Assembly: GCF_008711325.1 (NCBI RefSeq)
Contig: NZ_VXDB01000006.1
Coordinates: forward strand, 62,001 to 126,000
Source of the DNA: Roseibium sediminis
GTDB taxonomy: Bacteria; Pseudomonadota; Alphaproteobacteria; Rhizobiales; Stappiaceae
Direction: 5' to 3'
DNA: 64,000 nucleotides
Both the position numbers and the translations under genes were made by a program. The notes beneath the pieces are model-generated. The model did not search any database, was not told where the DNA came from, and saw nothing but the letters and a program-made list of their open reading frames with translations. This document shows positions 35,636-44,692 of the stretch, in pieces (the stretch's first letter is position 1; every line of letters starts with the position of its first letter).

Positions 35636-36403
35636 TCAGGCCTCCTTGATCATGATTGCAGATATCTGGCGGCCATAGTCAGGCTCATTGCGATGGGTAG
35701 TCCGCCGGTAGGAGAAAAACCGTTCTTCGTCGCAATAGGTGCAAAGCCCAATGTCTCCGGCGATTGAAACTCCGGCGGTTTCAAGCTGCAGGCGGATGAA
35801 TGCTGGGAGATTGAACATGTAATGGTCCGGTTTTTCGGATACGTTGAAAAACCGGGTATAACCGGAATTAGCGTCCAGAAACCGCTCATGGAATTCCGGC
35901 CCAACCTCATAGGCTGCTTGCGAAATGGTGGGCCCTAGGATGGCCGAAATGCGGCCCCGGCGGGCGCCAAGGGCTTCCATGGCGCTTATTGTATTCTGCA
36001 GAATGCCGCCAATTGCACCCTTCCAGCCGGCATGGGCGGCGCCAACGACGCCTGCTTCGGCATCAGCAAAGAGCACCGGTCCGCAATCGGCAGTCAGGAT
36101 GCCGATGGCCAGTCCCTTTTGGTTCGTCACCAGTGCGTCTGCCTTGCGATCGTCGTTCTCGGAAAACGGTTCGGCCAGGGTGATCACATCGGCGGAATGG
36201 ATCTGGTACGGCGTTGCGAGACGATCGGCTTCCGTGCCCAATGCGTTTGCGATCCTCTTGCGGTTTTCCAACACTTTGTCCCGGTCGTCGTTCGATCCGA
36301 GGCCGACATTTCGCGAGGCATAGATGCCGTCCGACACTCCGCCTTGCCGGGTAAAGAAGCCATGCACTATTCCGGGTTTCTCGAGCGCATCCGCCTTGAT
36401 CAT
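35636..36403 (-). CDS. pgeF: Peptidoglycan editing factor PgeF (YfiH/LACC1 family)
   Basis: Multicopper-oxidase-like fold protein (DUF152). In E. coli it removes wrong amino acids from peptidoglycan precursors; some relatives act on nucleosides. Signature PGIVHGFFTRQGGVS, TADCGPVLFAD with AHAGWKG (the Cys-His site), and CTYCDEERFFSYRRT near the end. ATG 36403 (255 aa) is used; eight more upstream codons from 36427 are not conserved. In the leftward lgt-midA-pgeF group typical of this lineage, and followed by the M24 gene two bases later. Confidence 0.93.
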   Translation of the reverse strand: MIKADALEKPGIVHGFFTRQGGVSDGIYASRNVGLGSNDDRDKVLENRKRIANALGTEADRLATPYQIHSADVITLAEPFSENDDRKADALVTNQKGLAIGILTADCGPVLFADAEAGVVGAAHAGWKGAIGGILQNTISAMEALGARRGRISAILGPTISQAAYEVGPEFHERFLDANSGYTRFFNVSEKPDHYMFNLPAFIRLQLETAGVSIAGDIGLCTYCDEERFFSYRRTTHRNEPDYGRQISAIMIKEA

Positions 36404-36447
36404 GTTGGCCTCTCGGTTTGAATGCATCTGGATGATCAGGTTGGTCG

Positions 36448-37536
36448 TCAGGATTTGTCAAATGGATGCAGCGGAACTGCTGCCCGGGTAATTGCGAGGA
36501 CCTTGAAAAGGTCGCCCATCTGATCGGGCGCTGCAAGCCGTTCAACCGCATTGCGAATGGCGTCCTGCGCTTCAGTATCCTTGCCTGACCCAAGCGATCC
36601 GGCACGCTCCAGGAGCCCCATTTTCAACAGAAAGTCGCCTTGGGTGAGGGGTGGGTGCGGATGGGCGCCAGCATTCTTAGCCGCTCGGGCCAAAGCCTCG
36701 AAATTCACATGCGCTGTCAGATCAGCCTTGCCGGGGTGTGCCAGAACATCGTCATACGCATGTTTGTAGAGGGCCTGCAGCGTGTCACCGGGGGCGGTTT
36801 TCAGATAGCCATAGTCGATGAACAGCGCCAGACCGCCGAACCGGGAAATGCGCTCGGCAATTTCCTCGCAAATGGCATTTGCTGCGGGCTGGGTTTCGAG
36901 AATTGCGCCCTCGGGCGCTCCTTGCGCCGAGAAGGGGATCGCGCCGGCTGGAAGCTGGCCGTTGCCAAGGCCGAATGTCAGGGCTCCCTTGTCGTCCATA
37001 CCAACCATTCTTTCGTGCCAGTTTTCGCCTGCCTTGACATACTGATGGATGGGCAGGGCATCGAAAAACTCGTTTGCGACAACGATCAATGGACCGTCCG
37101 GAACATCAGCAAACGTATCCCGATGGATAGGCCGCAAAGGGCTTTGGCGCAGGGTTTCCCGCTGCTTTTCCCGCAGTCTCTCACTGGTTTCGGCCAGGTT
37201 GAGATTGGCGTTCTGCAAAAAGTCCGGACGCAGAGAGGCTACACGGAGCATATCTGCCATGAGTGTCCCGCGACCAGGACCAAGTTCCACCAGCTGAAAG
37301 GGCTCAAATATTCCGAGAGTTTCGGCAGATTGCAGGCAAAATGCACCGATCAGTTCGCCGAAGATCTGGCTGATTTCCGGTGCGGTTATGAAATCTCCAG
37401 CGGTCCCGAAGGGTTCCTGCTGCATGTAGTATCCGGCCTTGGGGTCACCGAGGCAGGACGCCATGTATTCAGCCACGGTGATCGGGCCTGTCGCAGAAAT
37501 CCTTGCTTTCAGCTGATCAAGCAGCGGGGAAGTCAT
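36448..37536 (-). CDS. Class I AdoMet methyltransferase MidA/NDUFAF7-like
   Basis: Methyltransferase homologous to mitochondrial NDUFAF7, which dimethylates an arginine in complex I subunit NDUFS2. Visible: [31 protein letters not shown], the AdoMet loop [31 protein letters not shown], and LFIDYGYL. 362 aa. Its ATG overlaps the stop of lgt (ATGA), so translation is coupled. A role in complex I assembly would match the respiratory genes in this genome, but is inferred only from homology. Confidence 0.9.
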   Translation of the reverse strand: MTSPLLDQLKARISATGPITVAEYMASCLGDPKAGYYMQQEPFGTAGDFITAPEISQIFGELIGAFCLQSAETLGIFEPFQLVELGPGRGTLMADMLRVASLRPDFLQNANLNLAETSERLREKQRETLRQSPLRPIHRDTFADVPDGPLIVVANEFFDALPIHQYVKAGENWHERMVGMDDKGALTFGLGNGQLPAGAIPFSAQGAPEGAILETQPAANAICEEIAERISRFGGLALFIDYGYLKTAPGDTLQALYKHAYDDVLAHPGKADLTAHVNFEALARAAKNAGAHPHPPLTQGDFLLKMGLLERAGSLGSGKDTEAQDAIRNAVERLAAPDQMGDLFKVLAITRAAVPLHPFDKS

Positions 37537-38360
37537 GCTGAAGCTGCCGCCTTGCGGGACGACCACACCATCAGGGCAATACCGGCCAGCATCATGGGCA
37601 ACGAGAGCACCATGCCCATGGTCAGGAAGCCGCTGAGATAGCCGATATGCGCATCCGGCTCCCGGTAGAACTCGACGAAGCTGCGGGCAAGGCCATAGCC
37701 AAAGGCAAAGGCACCGGCGATAAAGCCCGGCTTTTTCAAAAGCTCGAACCGGTGCGACAAAACACGCAGGATCAGGAAGAGCGCGAGCCCTTCAAGAGCG
37801 GCTTCATAAAGCTGGGTTGGGTGTCTTGGGTCTGGACCACCGCCCGGAAAGATGAAGGCCCACGGCATATCGGAAGGGCGTCCCCACAATTCGGCATTGA
37901 TGAAATTGGCGATCCTGCCAAAGAAAAGACCGATGGGAGCCGCGCAGCCTGCGAGATCGAAGAGGGTCCAGATGGAGACACCGCGTGTGTAGGCGAAGAG
38001 CAGCATGGCCAGAACCGTGCCCAGAAAACCGCCGTGAAAAGACATGCCCCCTGTCCAGACAGCGAGGATTTCGCCCGGATTGGCCAGATAGTAGGTCGGA
38101 TTGTAGAACAGAACGTACCCGAGCCGCCCGCCTACAATGATGCCGAGCGTTCCCCAGAGCACGAAATCATCGAGGTCCAGCGGGGTCGGGCGGTGCGTTG
38201 TCCCCCACAGCCTGTCATTCAGCACAAGAATGCGCATGTAGCGCCATGCGAGCAGAATACCGGCAATATAGGCCAGTGCGTACCAGCGAATGGCCAATGG
38301 ACCAACCTCGATCAGGACCGGGTCTATCGCCGGAAACGGCAGAACAAGCAGTGGTGTCAA
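37533..38360 (-). CDS. lgt: Prolipoprotein diacylglyceryl transferase
   Basis: Inner-membrane enzyme that moves diacylglycerol from phosphatidylglycerol to the lipobox cysteine, the first step of lipoprotein maturation. Seven helices with [16 protein letters not shown], the catalytic [14 protein letters not shown], the signature [17 protein letters not shown] and the [15 protein letters not shown] loop. 275 aa. Heads a leftward operon with the midA-like gene, pgeF and the M24 gene; divergent from ubiK. Confidence 0.97.
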   Translation of the reverse strand: MTPLLVLPFPAIDPVLIEVGPLAIRWYALAYIAGILLAWRYMRILVLNDRLWGTTHRPTPLDLDDFVLWGTLGIIVGGRLGYVLFYNPTYYLANPGEILAVWTGGMSFHGGFLGTVLAMLLFAYTRGVSIWTLFDLAGCAAPIGLFFGRIANFINAELWGRPSDMPWAFIFPGGGPDPRHPTQLYEAALEGLALFLILRVLSHRFELLKKPGFIAGAFAFGYGLARSFVEFYREPDAHIGYLSGFLTMGMVLSLPMMLAGIALMVWSSRKAAASA

Positions 38361-38545
38361 GGCAAATCCCCGGGTCCGTTAGGCTCTGGCAACTGGTCAA
38401 CTGTGGCCAGACGCTTGCCCAACCAGGTTGCCCGCGTCAAGGGCTGGCGCAAGAATACGGTTGGGAAAGCCGGGTTTGCCTTGAACTTCGGGTCAAAGGC
38501 ACATACGTGTCTTGCACAATGTTCGGCACGTTTAAGGAGCGTCCC

Positions 38546-38794
38546 ATGACCCAGGGCCCAAATCGGATTCTCGATGATTTTGCGAAACTCATGACGGATG
38601 CCGCAGGTGTGGCACAGGGCGCACGCCGCGAAGTGGAAACCGCATTCAGAGCTCAGGCCGAGCGTTTCCTGTCCGACATGGACGTCGTATCGCGCGAAGA
38701 GCATGAAGCTGTGAAGGAAATGGCCGTTCGCGCGCTTGATCGTGTGGAAGAACTGGAGGCGCGGCTGGAAGCGCTTGAGAAAAAGTCTGCGTAA
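38546..38794 (+). CDS. ubiK: Ubiquinone biosynthesis accessory factor UbiK (BMFP)
   Basis: An 82-residue mostly helical protein of the BMFP/UbiK family, which helps UbiJ-associated ubiquinone synthesis and can fuse membranes in vitro. Starts MTQGPNRILDDFAKLMTDA, then a C-terminal coiled coil SREEHEAVKEMAVRALDRV and EELEARLEALEKK. ATG 38546 is preceded by AAGGAG. Divergent from lgt. UbiK linkage to respiration is known for the family; nothing nearby proves it here. Confidence 0.9.
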   Translation: MTQGPNRILDDFAKLMTDAAGVAQGARREVETAFRAQAERFLSDMDVVSREEHEAVKEMAVRALDRVEELEARLEALEKKSA

Positions 38795-39088
38795 TCAAGA
38801 GAAAAGATTGCGCGGGTGACGAAGCGGGAAAAGGCCCCGTTTCTGCGGAAACCTATGATTAATGATGTGCGGATGTTGTGCTCGTCCACAACTTTCCTTC
38901 AGAACTAATGCACTGGTCGCTATCGCTTTTTTCTGTCATGCTCCTATAATTCTCTTTAACGGGGATTCGTCGGAGCACCGAAGGAATCGCGTTATTCGGA
39001 AGGTTGCTCCACCACCTTGGGACCTGCCCGAGGGCCGCAACCGGCTCATGCCCGGCCAAGGCTTTCCGGCTCGAAAGGGAGACGGCTC

Positions 39089-39589
39089 ATGAGCCTTATC
39101 GAACTTGAATTCGAGCGACCAGACAATCCCGTCGATGCAATCGAGACTGTTGCTGCGTTGAACGACTGGGCCTTTGAACGGTCGGGCGACGACGAGATCA
39201 CGATTTCCATCGAGGGAAACTGGTGTGATTATCATGTGTCCTTCTCCTGGATGGAAGATGTGGAAGCCCTGCATCTTGCCGTGGCCTTTGATCTGAAGGT
39301 TCTGGATCCCCGCAAGACCGAAATCGTCCGCTTGCTGGCGCTGGTCAACGAGCAGCTCTGGATGGGGCATTTCGACCTTTGGAACTCTGAAGGTGTGGTG
39401 ATGTTCCGCCAGTCTTTGCTGCTGGCAGGCGGTGCCGAGCCGAGTTCCGCGCAGATCGAAGGCATGCTGGCAAATGCCCTGGAAAACTGCGAAAGGTACT
39501 ATCAGGCTTTCCAGTTCGTTGTCTGGGCTGGAAAGACGGCCGACGAGGCGATCGAGATATCATTGTTTGAAACTGCAGGAGAGGCATGA
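39089..39589 (+). CDS. YbjN domain protein
   Basis: A 166-residue YbjN-like protein, a fold related to type III secretion chaperones, of unclear cellular role. Reads NPVDAIETVAALNDWAFERS, then EGNWCDYHVSFSWMEDVEAL, LLALVNEQLWMGHFDLWNSE and VMFRQSLLL. ATG 39089 follows AAAGGGAGA. Its stop overlaps the proC start (ATGA), and YbjN-proC pairing is common in Hyphomicrobiales, suggesting the two are translated together. Confidence 0.9.
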   Translation: MSLIELEFERPDNPVDAIETVAALNDWAFERSGDDEITISIEGNWCDYHVSFSWMEDVEALHLAVAFDLKVLDPRKTEIVRLLALVNEQLWMGHFDLWNSEGVVMFRQSLLLAGGAEPSSAQIEGMLANALENCERYYQAFQFVVWAGKTADEAIEISLFETAGEA

Positions 39590-40404
39590 CCTTTTCAAAA
39601 GAGCGCCCCTTTCTTCTGGTGGGGGCGGGCAAAATGGGCGGCGCTATGCTGTCCGGCTGGATGGCTGAGGGGTTGGACCCCTCGGCCATTGTCGTTAGTG
39701 ACCCGGGACCACCCGAGGAAGTGCGGGACCTTCTGGCGACGCACGGTATCCGCCTTGTCGACCAACCGCCGACGGATATTCGTCCGGCGCTCGTCATGAT
39801 TGCCGTCAAACCGCAGCTCATGGACGTGGTACTGCCGGGGCTGGCTTCGGTGGTTGCTGCTGATACGCTTGTCCTGTCTGTTGCTGCCGGTACGCCGGTG
39901 GCAACATTTGAGGCAGCCTTTGGCAAGGTTCCGATTGTTCGGGCCATGCCGAACACGCCTGCCATGGTGAAACGCGGGATCACAGCGGCTTATGCCACAG
40001 GGGCGGCCTCATCGGAGCAGCGGGATCTTGTCACGACGCTGCTAAGTTCGGTTGGTCAGGTCGTCTGGCTGACGGCAGAAGAGCAGATCGATTTTGTTAC
40101 CGGCGTTAGCGGCTCCGGTCCTGCCTATATCTTCTGGCTGGCTGAATGCCTGGCCAAGGCGGGCGAGGATGTGGGGTTGCCGACCGACCTTGCCGAGCAA
40201 CTGGCCTTTGCAACGGTTACCGGGGCCGGGGAACTGATGCATCAGTCCGGCACGCATCCGTCCACCTTGCGCAAGAATGTTACCTCGCCAAACGGCACGA
40301 CGGCGGCGGCGCTTGCGGTGCTGATGGCCGATGACGGAATGGAACCCCTGCTTCGCGACGCTGTAAGGGCAGCCGTGCGGCGGGCAGGCGAATTGGCCGG
40401 ATAA
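39586..40404 (+). CDS. proC: Pyrroline-5-carboxylate reductase
   Basis: Last step of proline synthesis, reducing pyrroline-5-carboxylate with NAD(P)H. Nucleotide-binding loop VGAGKMGGAMLSGW at the N-terminus, IAVKPQLMDVVLPG, VRAMPNTPAMV, and the signature VSGSGPAYIFWLAECLAKA with TSPNGTTAAALAVL near the end. 272 aa, complete. Starts inside the YbjN stop codon (ATGA), so the two are coupled. Confidence 0.96.
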   Translation: MTFSKERPFLLVGAGKMGGAMLSGWMAEGLDPSAIVVSDPGPPEEVRDLLATHGIRLVDQPPTDIRPALVMIAVKPQLMDVVLPGLASVVAADTLVLSVAAGTPVATFEAAFGKVPIVRAMPNTPAMVKRGITAAYATGAASSEQRDLVTTLLSSVGQVVWLTAEEQIDFVTGVSGSGPAYIFWLAECLAKAGEDVGLPTDLAEQLAFATVTGAGELMHQSGTHPSTLRKNVTSPNGTTAAALAVLMADDGMEPLLRDAVRAAVRRAGELAG

Positions 40405-40519
40405 ACCGGAACAAGCTGCTCAGGCGGAAGACCACGAACTCCGCCTGACGCCTATTGCCGCAGTTTCTTCTCTTTTGTCGTGTATCGCCCTATCTTGTCT
40501 TCAAACGCAGGAGGTGATC

Positions 40520-41233
40520 ATGGCGACCGTCAAAACCCAGCAGAAGATACTCGATAGTTTTCTCGATCTTCTGGCGGAGACTTCCTATGCGGAGGTGAAG
40601 CCGGCGCTCCTCGCAGCGCGGGCTGGCGTGAAGATGTCGGTTCTGCGGGACTGTTTTCCGTCCAAACGGTCCCTCGTTGAAGCCTTCGCCAGCCGGATCG
40701 ACCGTGCTGTTCTTGATGAACAGGCCGGGGACATGGACGATCAGCCGCCACGCGATCGTTTGTTTGACGTTCTGATGACCCGGATCGACACCCTTGCTCC
40801 TCACAAGGGGGCTGTGGGTGCGCTGATGAAGACCATGCGCTCTGATCCGATGCTTGCGCTGGAGGTTAACCCCATAGCGGTTCGCTCCCAGCGCTGGATG
40901 CTGGAAGCTGCCGGGATAGACGCATCCGGTCTTAGAGGTCAGATCATCGCGCAGGGCGTTGCCGTTGCCTTTGCCCGCGTTATCGATGTCTGGCTTCGGG
41001 AAGAGGACGAAGGCATGCCGCGCACCATGGCTGCTCTCGACAAGGAGCTTGATCGCGGAGAAGGCTTTGTTCGCATGCTTGACCGTGCCGGGAAACTGAC
41101 GGGCCTTGTTGCTACTGCCGGTGACATGTTGCGTCGACGGTCTCGCCGTGAGCGGGACTGGGAAACCGATGACTGGGGCAATGTCGTTCCCGAAGAAGCC
41201 AAGACTGACGAAGACGGCAAGACGGTCCATTGA
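40520..41233 (+). CDS. TetR/AcrR-family transcriptional regulator
   Basis: TetR-type repressor-like protein, 237 aa. N-terminal helix-turn-helix: QKILDSFLDLLAETSYAEV and AARAGVKMSVLRDCFPSKRS, then a helical ligand domain. ATG 40520 is chosen because AGGAGG lies upstream (GCAGGAGGTGATC). It could regulate proC or the CsaA-like gene, or genes elsewhere. The C-terminal tail is charged and unusual (RRRSRRERDWETDDWGN). The ligand is unknown. Confidence 0.88.
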   Translation: MATVKTQQKILDSFLDLLAETSYAEVKPALLAARAGVKMSVLRDCFPSKRSLVEAFASRIDRAVLDEQAGDMDDQPPRDRLFDVLMTRIDTLAPHKGAVGALMKTMRSDPMLALEVNPIAVRSQRWMLEAAGIDASGLRGQIIAQGVAVAFARVIDVWLREEDEGMPRTMAALDKELDRGEGFVRMLDRAGKLTGLVATAGDMLRRRSRRERDWETDDWGNVVPEEAKTDEDGKTVH

Positions 41234-41338
41234 CCCTCAAACAGCCTGTTTCAATCATCCCGGAATGTCTGCTGTTGCAGACAGCTCGTCGTTCGGCAAG
41301 ACTGGGTGGTGAGAAGATGGTCGAGCAGGAACAGGCTT

Positions 41339-41680
41339 GTGAGCGAACAAATTGCATTTGATGATTTTCTGAAAGTGGATGTCCGGGTTGGCCGGGTGAT
41401 CGAGGCCGAGGAGTTTCCTGAAGCACGAAAACCGGCCTTCAAGATGAAGATCGATTTTGGACCGGAGATCGGCGTCAAGAAGACGTCCGCGCAAATCACG
41501 AAGAATTACCGGCTTGATGAGCTGGTTGGCATGCATGTCATGGCCGTGGTCAATTTTCCGCCCCGCCAGATCGGACCGGTTATGTCCGAAGTTCTGACCC
41601 TCGGTGTTCCGGACGCGGATGGGGAAGTGGTCCTGCTGACGCCCGACAAGGAAGTCCCCATTGGCGGGCGCCTCTACTGA
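41339..41680 (+). CDS. tRNA-binding domain protein, CsaA-like
   Basis: Small OB-fold protein (113 aa) of the CsaA/tRNA-binding group. Pattern FLKVDVRVGRVIEAEEFPEA, FKMKIDFGPEIGVKKTSAQI, VNFPPRQIGPVMSEVLTLG and the end LLTPDKEVPIGGRLY. Bacillus CsaA is a chaperone that assists protein export; other members bind tRNA. GTG 41339 was chosen over a start at 41306 because homology begins with the SEQIAFDDF stretch. Convergent with the histidine kinase operon. Confidence 0.9.
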   Translation: MSEQIAFDDFLKVDVRVGRVIEAEEFPEARKPAFKMKIDFGPEIGVKKTSAQITKNYRLDELVGMHVMAVVNFPPRQIGPVMSEVLTLGVPDADGEVVLLTPDKEVPIGGRLY

Positions 41681-41693
41681 TCAGCTGCGTGCT

Positions 41694-43127
41694 TCAGACG
41701 GGAACGCGAACACGGGCACGCAAGCCGCCCAACGGGCTGTCTTCCAGATAGATTTCGCCGCCATGGGAGCGGGCGATGTCTCGGGCAATCGACAGGCCGA
41801 GTCCGCTGCCGGATACATTGAGGTTTCTGGATTGATCCAGACGCTGGAATGCCCTTAATGCGGTCTCGCGTTCGTTCGCCGGAATTCCCGGTCCATTGTC
41901 ATCGACAGTCACCGTCAGCCAGCCATTCTCGACCATGCCCTGAACCTTGATGGTGGTGGCAAACTTGGCGGCGTTGGTGACCAGATTGGACAGGCAGCGT
42001 TTGAAGGCAATGCGGCGCAAATTGATTTGCGCGTCACCTTCAAACCGGGCGGTGACGTTGTAGCCGGAAATTTCCGCCTCTTCCTCAATCTCTTCCAGCA
42101 ACAGGCCGATATCGGTTGTCTCGACGATTTCGTCCACATCGCCACGAGCAAAGGCGAGATAATCCTCCAGCATGTGGGTCATCTCGTCCACATCCTTGCG
42201 CATGGCCTCGCTCTCCTGATTGTCTCCAAAGAGGGCCAGCTGCAGCCGAAAGCGGGTCAGGATCGTTCGAAGGTCATGGCTCACACCGGCGAGCATCGTC
42301 GTTCGCTGCTCCATCTGCCGCTCGATACGTCGCCGCATCTCGATGAAGGCCTGAGCTGCCTGTCGGACTTCCCTGGCACCGCTTGGACGAAAGCTCTGCA
42401 CGGGTCGCCCGAGGCCGAAATTTTCGGCCGCATCCGCCAGTCGGACGATTGGTCTGATCTGGTTTCGGAGAAACAACATGGCGATGAAGATCAGCACCAT
42501 GGAGGTCGAGAACATCCAGACCAGAAAGATATGAGAGTTGGAGGCGAAGGTCTGGCTCCGGCGGGCAAAGACGCGCAGGATTTCGTTTTCCAGCTGAATG
42601 CGGATTTCGACAAAGCGCGATTGTCCAACCGTATCCACCCAGAACGGCTTGCCGATCTGCTGGCCAATTGCCCGGCTCAAGCCTTGGTCGATGACATCGA
42701 AATAGGGTTTGGGCGCAGGTGGGGGGAGGGGCTCCAGCGGCATGAGGCTGAGCGACAGACCCAGTGTGCTGGCCGCGAGGGTTTCAACCTTCTGGTGATC
42801 CTTGTCCTGCGGAAAGTTTTCCAGAATGTAGACCACGGCGGCAATGTCCCGGACAACCGCGTCCGACATGCGCTGGGAGACCAGATCGTAATGGCGCTCC
42901 ATGAAAACGATCACCAGCACCGATTGCAGCAACAGGATCGGAACCACGATGATCAGAAGGGCCCTCGTGTAGAGGCCCTTTGGCATATAGCGGTAAATCA
43001 GTCGCGAGGCCCGGCGGTAGGCAAGCATGGTCGGCCGAACCGGGAAGGAGGACCGGATTTTTTCGATCAGGCTTTCAACTACGCCCATCTTCTGCCCTGC
43101 ATCCCTGTTTTCCAACTCAGAGGTCAA
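41694..43127 (-). CDS. Two-component sensor histidine kinase
   Basis: Membrane histidine kinase of the EnvZ type, 477 aa. First helix about residues 40-62 (ALLIIVVPILLLQSVLVIVF), periplasmic domain of about 120 residues, second helix near 205, then HAMP, the phospho-acceptor GVSHDLRTILTRFRLQL near residue 283, and the ATPase boxes NLVTNAAKFA, VDDNGPGIP and GSGLGLSIARDIA. TTG 43127 overlaps the stop of the response regulator (TTGA); ATG 43091 is an alternative. Last gene of the MarR-regulator-kinase operon; the pair most likely phosphorylate one another. Confidence 0.93.
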   Translation of the reverse strand: MTSELENRDAGQKMGVVESLIEKIRSSFPVRPTMLAYRRASRLIYRYMPKGLYTRALLIIVVPILLLQSVLVIVFMERHYDLVSQRMSDAVVRDIAAVVYILENFPQDKDHQKVETLAASTLGLSLSLMPLEPLPPPAPKPYFDVIDQGLSRAIGQQIGKPFWVDTVGQSRFVEIRIQLENEILRVFARRSQTFASNSHIFLVWMFSTSMVLIFIAMLFLRNQIRPIVRLADAAENFGLGRPVQSFRPSGAREVRQAAQAFIEMRRRIERQMEQRTTMLAGVSHDLRTILTRFRLQLALFGDNQESEAMRKDVDEMTHMLEDYLAFARGDVDEIVETTDIGLLLEEIEEEAEISGYNVTARFEGDAQINLRRIAFKRCLSNLVTNAAKFATTIKVQGMVENGWLTVTVDDNGPGIPANERETALRAFQRLDQSRNLNVSGSGLGLSIARDIARSHGGEIYLEDSPLGGLRARVRVPV

Positions 43128-43822
43128 TCGCAGGCCAACCTGTATCCGATGCCTCGCACGGTTTGAAGATAAACCGGGTTGCCGGGATCCTTTTCGATCT
43201 TGCGGCGCAGGCGGTTGATCTGGACATCGACAGTCCGCTCGCCAAGGCCGCTGTCGTCTCCAACGATCTTGTGACGGGGAACCGTCGCGCCCGGTTGTTC
43301 GGCGAATATGGATAGGATCTGCTTTTCGCGATCCGTCAGGCGGATGGCAGCATCCCCGTTTCGAAGTTCTCCGCGCGTCGGCACATACACATAGGGGCCG
43401 AATTTGATCTCGGACGCGACATGCGGCTGCTTGGGTCCACCGCGGCGCAGGATTGCGGAAATGCGCAGGAGCAACTCCTTCGGCTCAAAAGGCTTGGCCA
43501 GATAGTCGTCAGCGCCTACTTCCAGCCCGGCAATTCTGTCCGTTGCATCCGATCGCGCAGTCAGCATCAAGATCGGGACATCGGAGTGACCGCGCAGCCA
43601 GCTTGCCATCTCAAGGCCGGTTTCGCCCGGCATCATCACATCGAGGATAATGAGGTCAAACGACAGTCCCGCGAGACAGGTCCGCGCCTCCTGAGCGCTT
43701 CCTGCTGATGTGACCCTGTATCCACTTTCGGCCAGCAGCCTGCTCAACAAGCTCCTGATCCGCTGATCATCATCGACGAGCAGGAGGTGGCTGGCGTTAT
43801 CATCGGGAACCGGTGCGTTCAT
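43124..43822 (-). CDS. OmpR-family response regulator
   Basis: Receiver plus winged-helix regulator, 232 aa. Receiver: acidic LVDDDQRI, phospho-Asp in LIILDVMMPGETG, LTARSD and KPFEPKELLLRI. C-terminal winged helix ending TVDVQINRLRRKIEKDPGN and VRGIGYRLACD. Overlaps the MarR gene upstream (ATGA) and the kinase downstream (TTGA). In Rhodobacter the PetR regulator (OmpR type) and PetP are encoded beside petABC; the layout here resembles that pair, but bc1 is about 25 kb away, so I leave the names off. Confidence 0.92.
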   Translation of the reverse strand: MNAPVPDDNASHLLLVDDDQRIRSLLSRLLAESGYRVTSAGSAQEARTCLAGLSFDLIILDVMMPGETGLEMASWLRGHSDVPILMLTARSDATDRIAGLEVGADDYLAKPFEPKELLLRISAILRRGGPKQPHVASEIKFGPYVYVPTRGELRNGDAAIRLTDREKQILSIFAEQPGATVPRHKIVGDDSGLGERTVDVQINRLRRKIEKDPGNPVYLQTVRGIGYRLACD

Positions 43823-44397
43823 TGTCCGTCTTGTTCCGTGTGTTGCAGCATGCCGTTCAGGTCGGGCCGCTGTGTCAGATCAAGGTCAGGCCCGACATTG
43901 ATCAGGTTCGCGACCTCCCGGCGGGCAGTGGCGTCAATCATTTGAAACAAAAACTGTTTCACGGTGTCGGTTGTGCCATTTGGAAGGTCCTTTATGGCAC
44001 GATCAAGGCGCTCGGTCTGCAGTCGGGCAAGCCGCACAGCGAGCTCATGACCCTTGTTGGTTGTGTGAAGAAGCCTCTGGCGCCGGTCAATCGCGCCAGC
44101 CCGCTGTTCAATGAAGTCGTCGTCCACCAATTGCTTGAGCACACGGCCAAGGCTTTGTTTGGTGATCTTCAGGATACCCAACAGGTCAGTCACCATGATG
44201 CCGGGATGCCGGTCGACGAAATGCAGAACACGGTGATGGGCGCGCCCGAAACCGTATTGCGCAAGCACGTCATCGGGGTCGGAGGTGAACTCCCGATAGG
44301 CAAAAAACAGCAGCTCGATCAGGTCGTAGGGAACCACCTGTGTCGGCTGAGGGGCCGAGGTCAGTTGGCCCTGTTCCAATGTCGTCGTCTCTTTCAT
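43819..44397 (-). CDS. MarR-family transcriptional regulator
   Basis: MarR-type regulator, 192 aa from ATG 44397 (GGAG upstream). Helix region LIELLFFAYREFTSDPDDVL, wHTH GIMVTDLLGILKITKQSLGR and the wing DRRQRLLHTTNKG. Overlaps the response-regulator start by four bases. The combination MarR-regulator-kinase is one operon. A palindrome at 44431-44445, 34 bases upstream of the start, is a possible self-regulatory operator. It resembles Rhodobacter PetP in family and context, which is an inference. Confidence 0.9.
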   Translation of the reverse strand: MKETTTLEQGQLTSAPQPTQVVPYDLIELLFFAYREFTSDPDDVLAQYGFGRAHHRVLHFVDRHPGIMVTDLLGILKITKQSLGRVLKQLVDDDFIEQRAGAIDRRQRLLHTTNKGHELAVRLARLQTERLDRAIKDLPNGTTDTVKQFLFQMIDATARREVANLINVGPDLDLTQRPDLNGMLQHTEQDGQ

Positions 44398-44430
44398 TCC
44401 GCTCCCTGCAGAAACTCGCACGAAATTTAT

Positions 44431-44445
44431 GTCAGCTATATTGAC
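44431..44445. promoter_or_regulatory. Candidate operator upstream of MarR operon
   Basis: GTCAGCTATATTGAC: arms GTCA and TGAC around an AT-rich centre, with further near-symmetry (TCAGCTATATTGA). The surrounding 40 bases are AT-rich, as promoters here are. MarR proteins commonly bind palindromes next to their own start. Confidence 0.4.
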
Positions 44446-44692
44446 TTATTTTGGATCGATTGTTACTGATAACGTGTCTTGGGCGAAATGATCGGTCTTA
44501 TTGGTCTGGTTTTGCGCATTTGCGTTACAACGAATCCTTTTTTGGCCTTTCCGTTCAGACAAAGATACCGGGACTTGGCTCACCGTGCAAAACACGGGTT
44601 TGATGTCTGGCGGCACGGTCGCCGGGTCGCATTCTGGTTCCTGAGCGTAACATATGAATTCGTCCCGAAGAGAACGGGCGGGAGAGACTACG

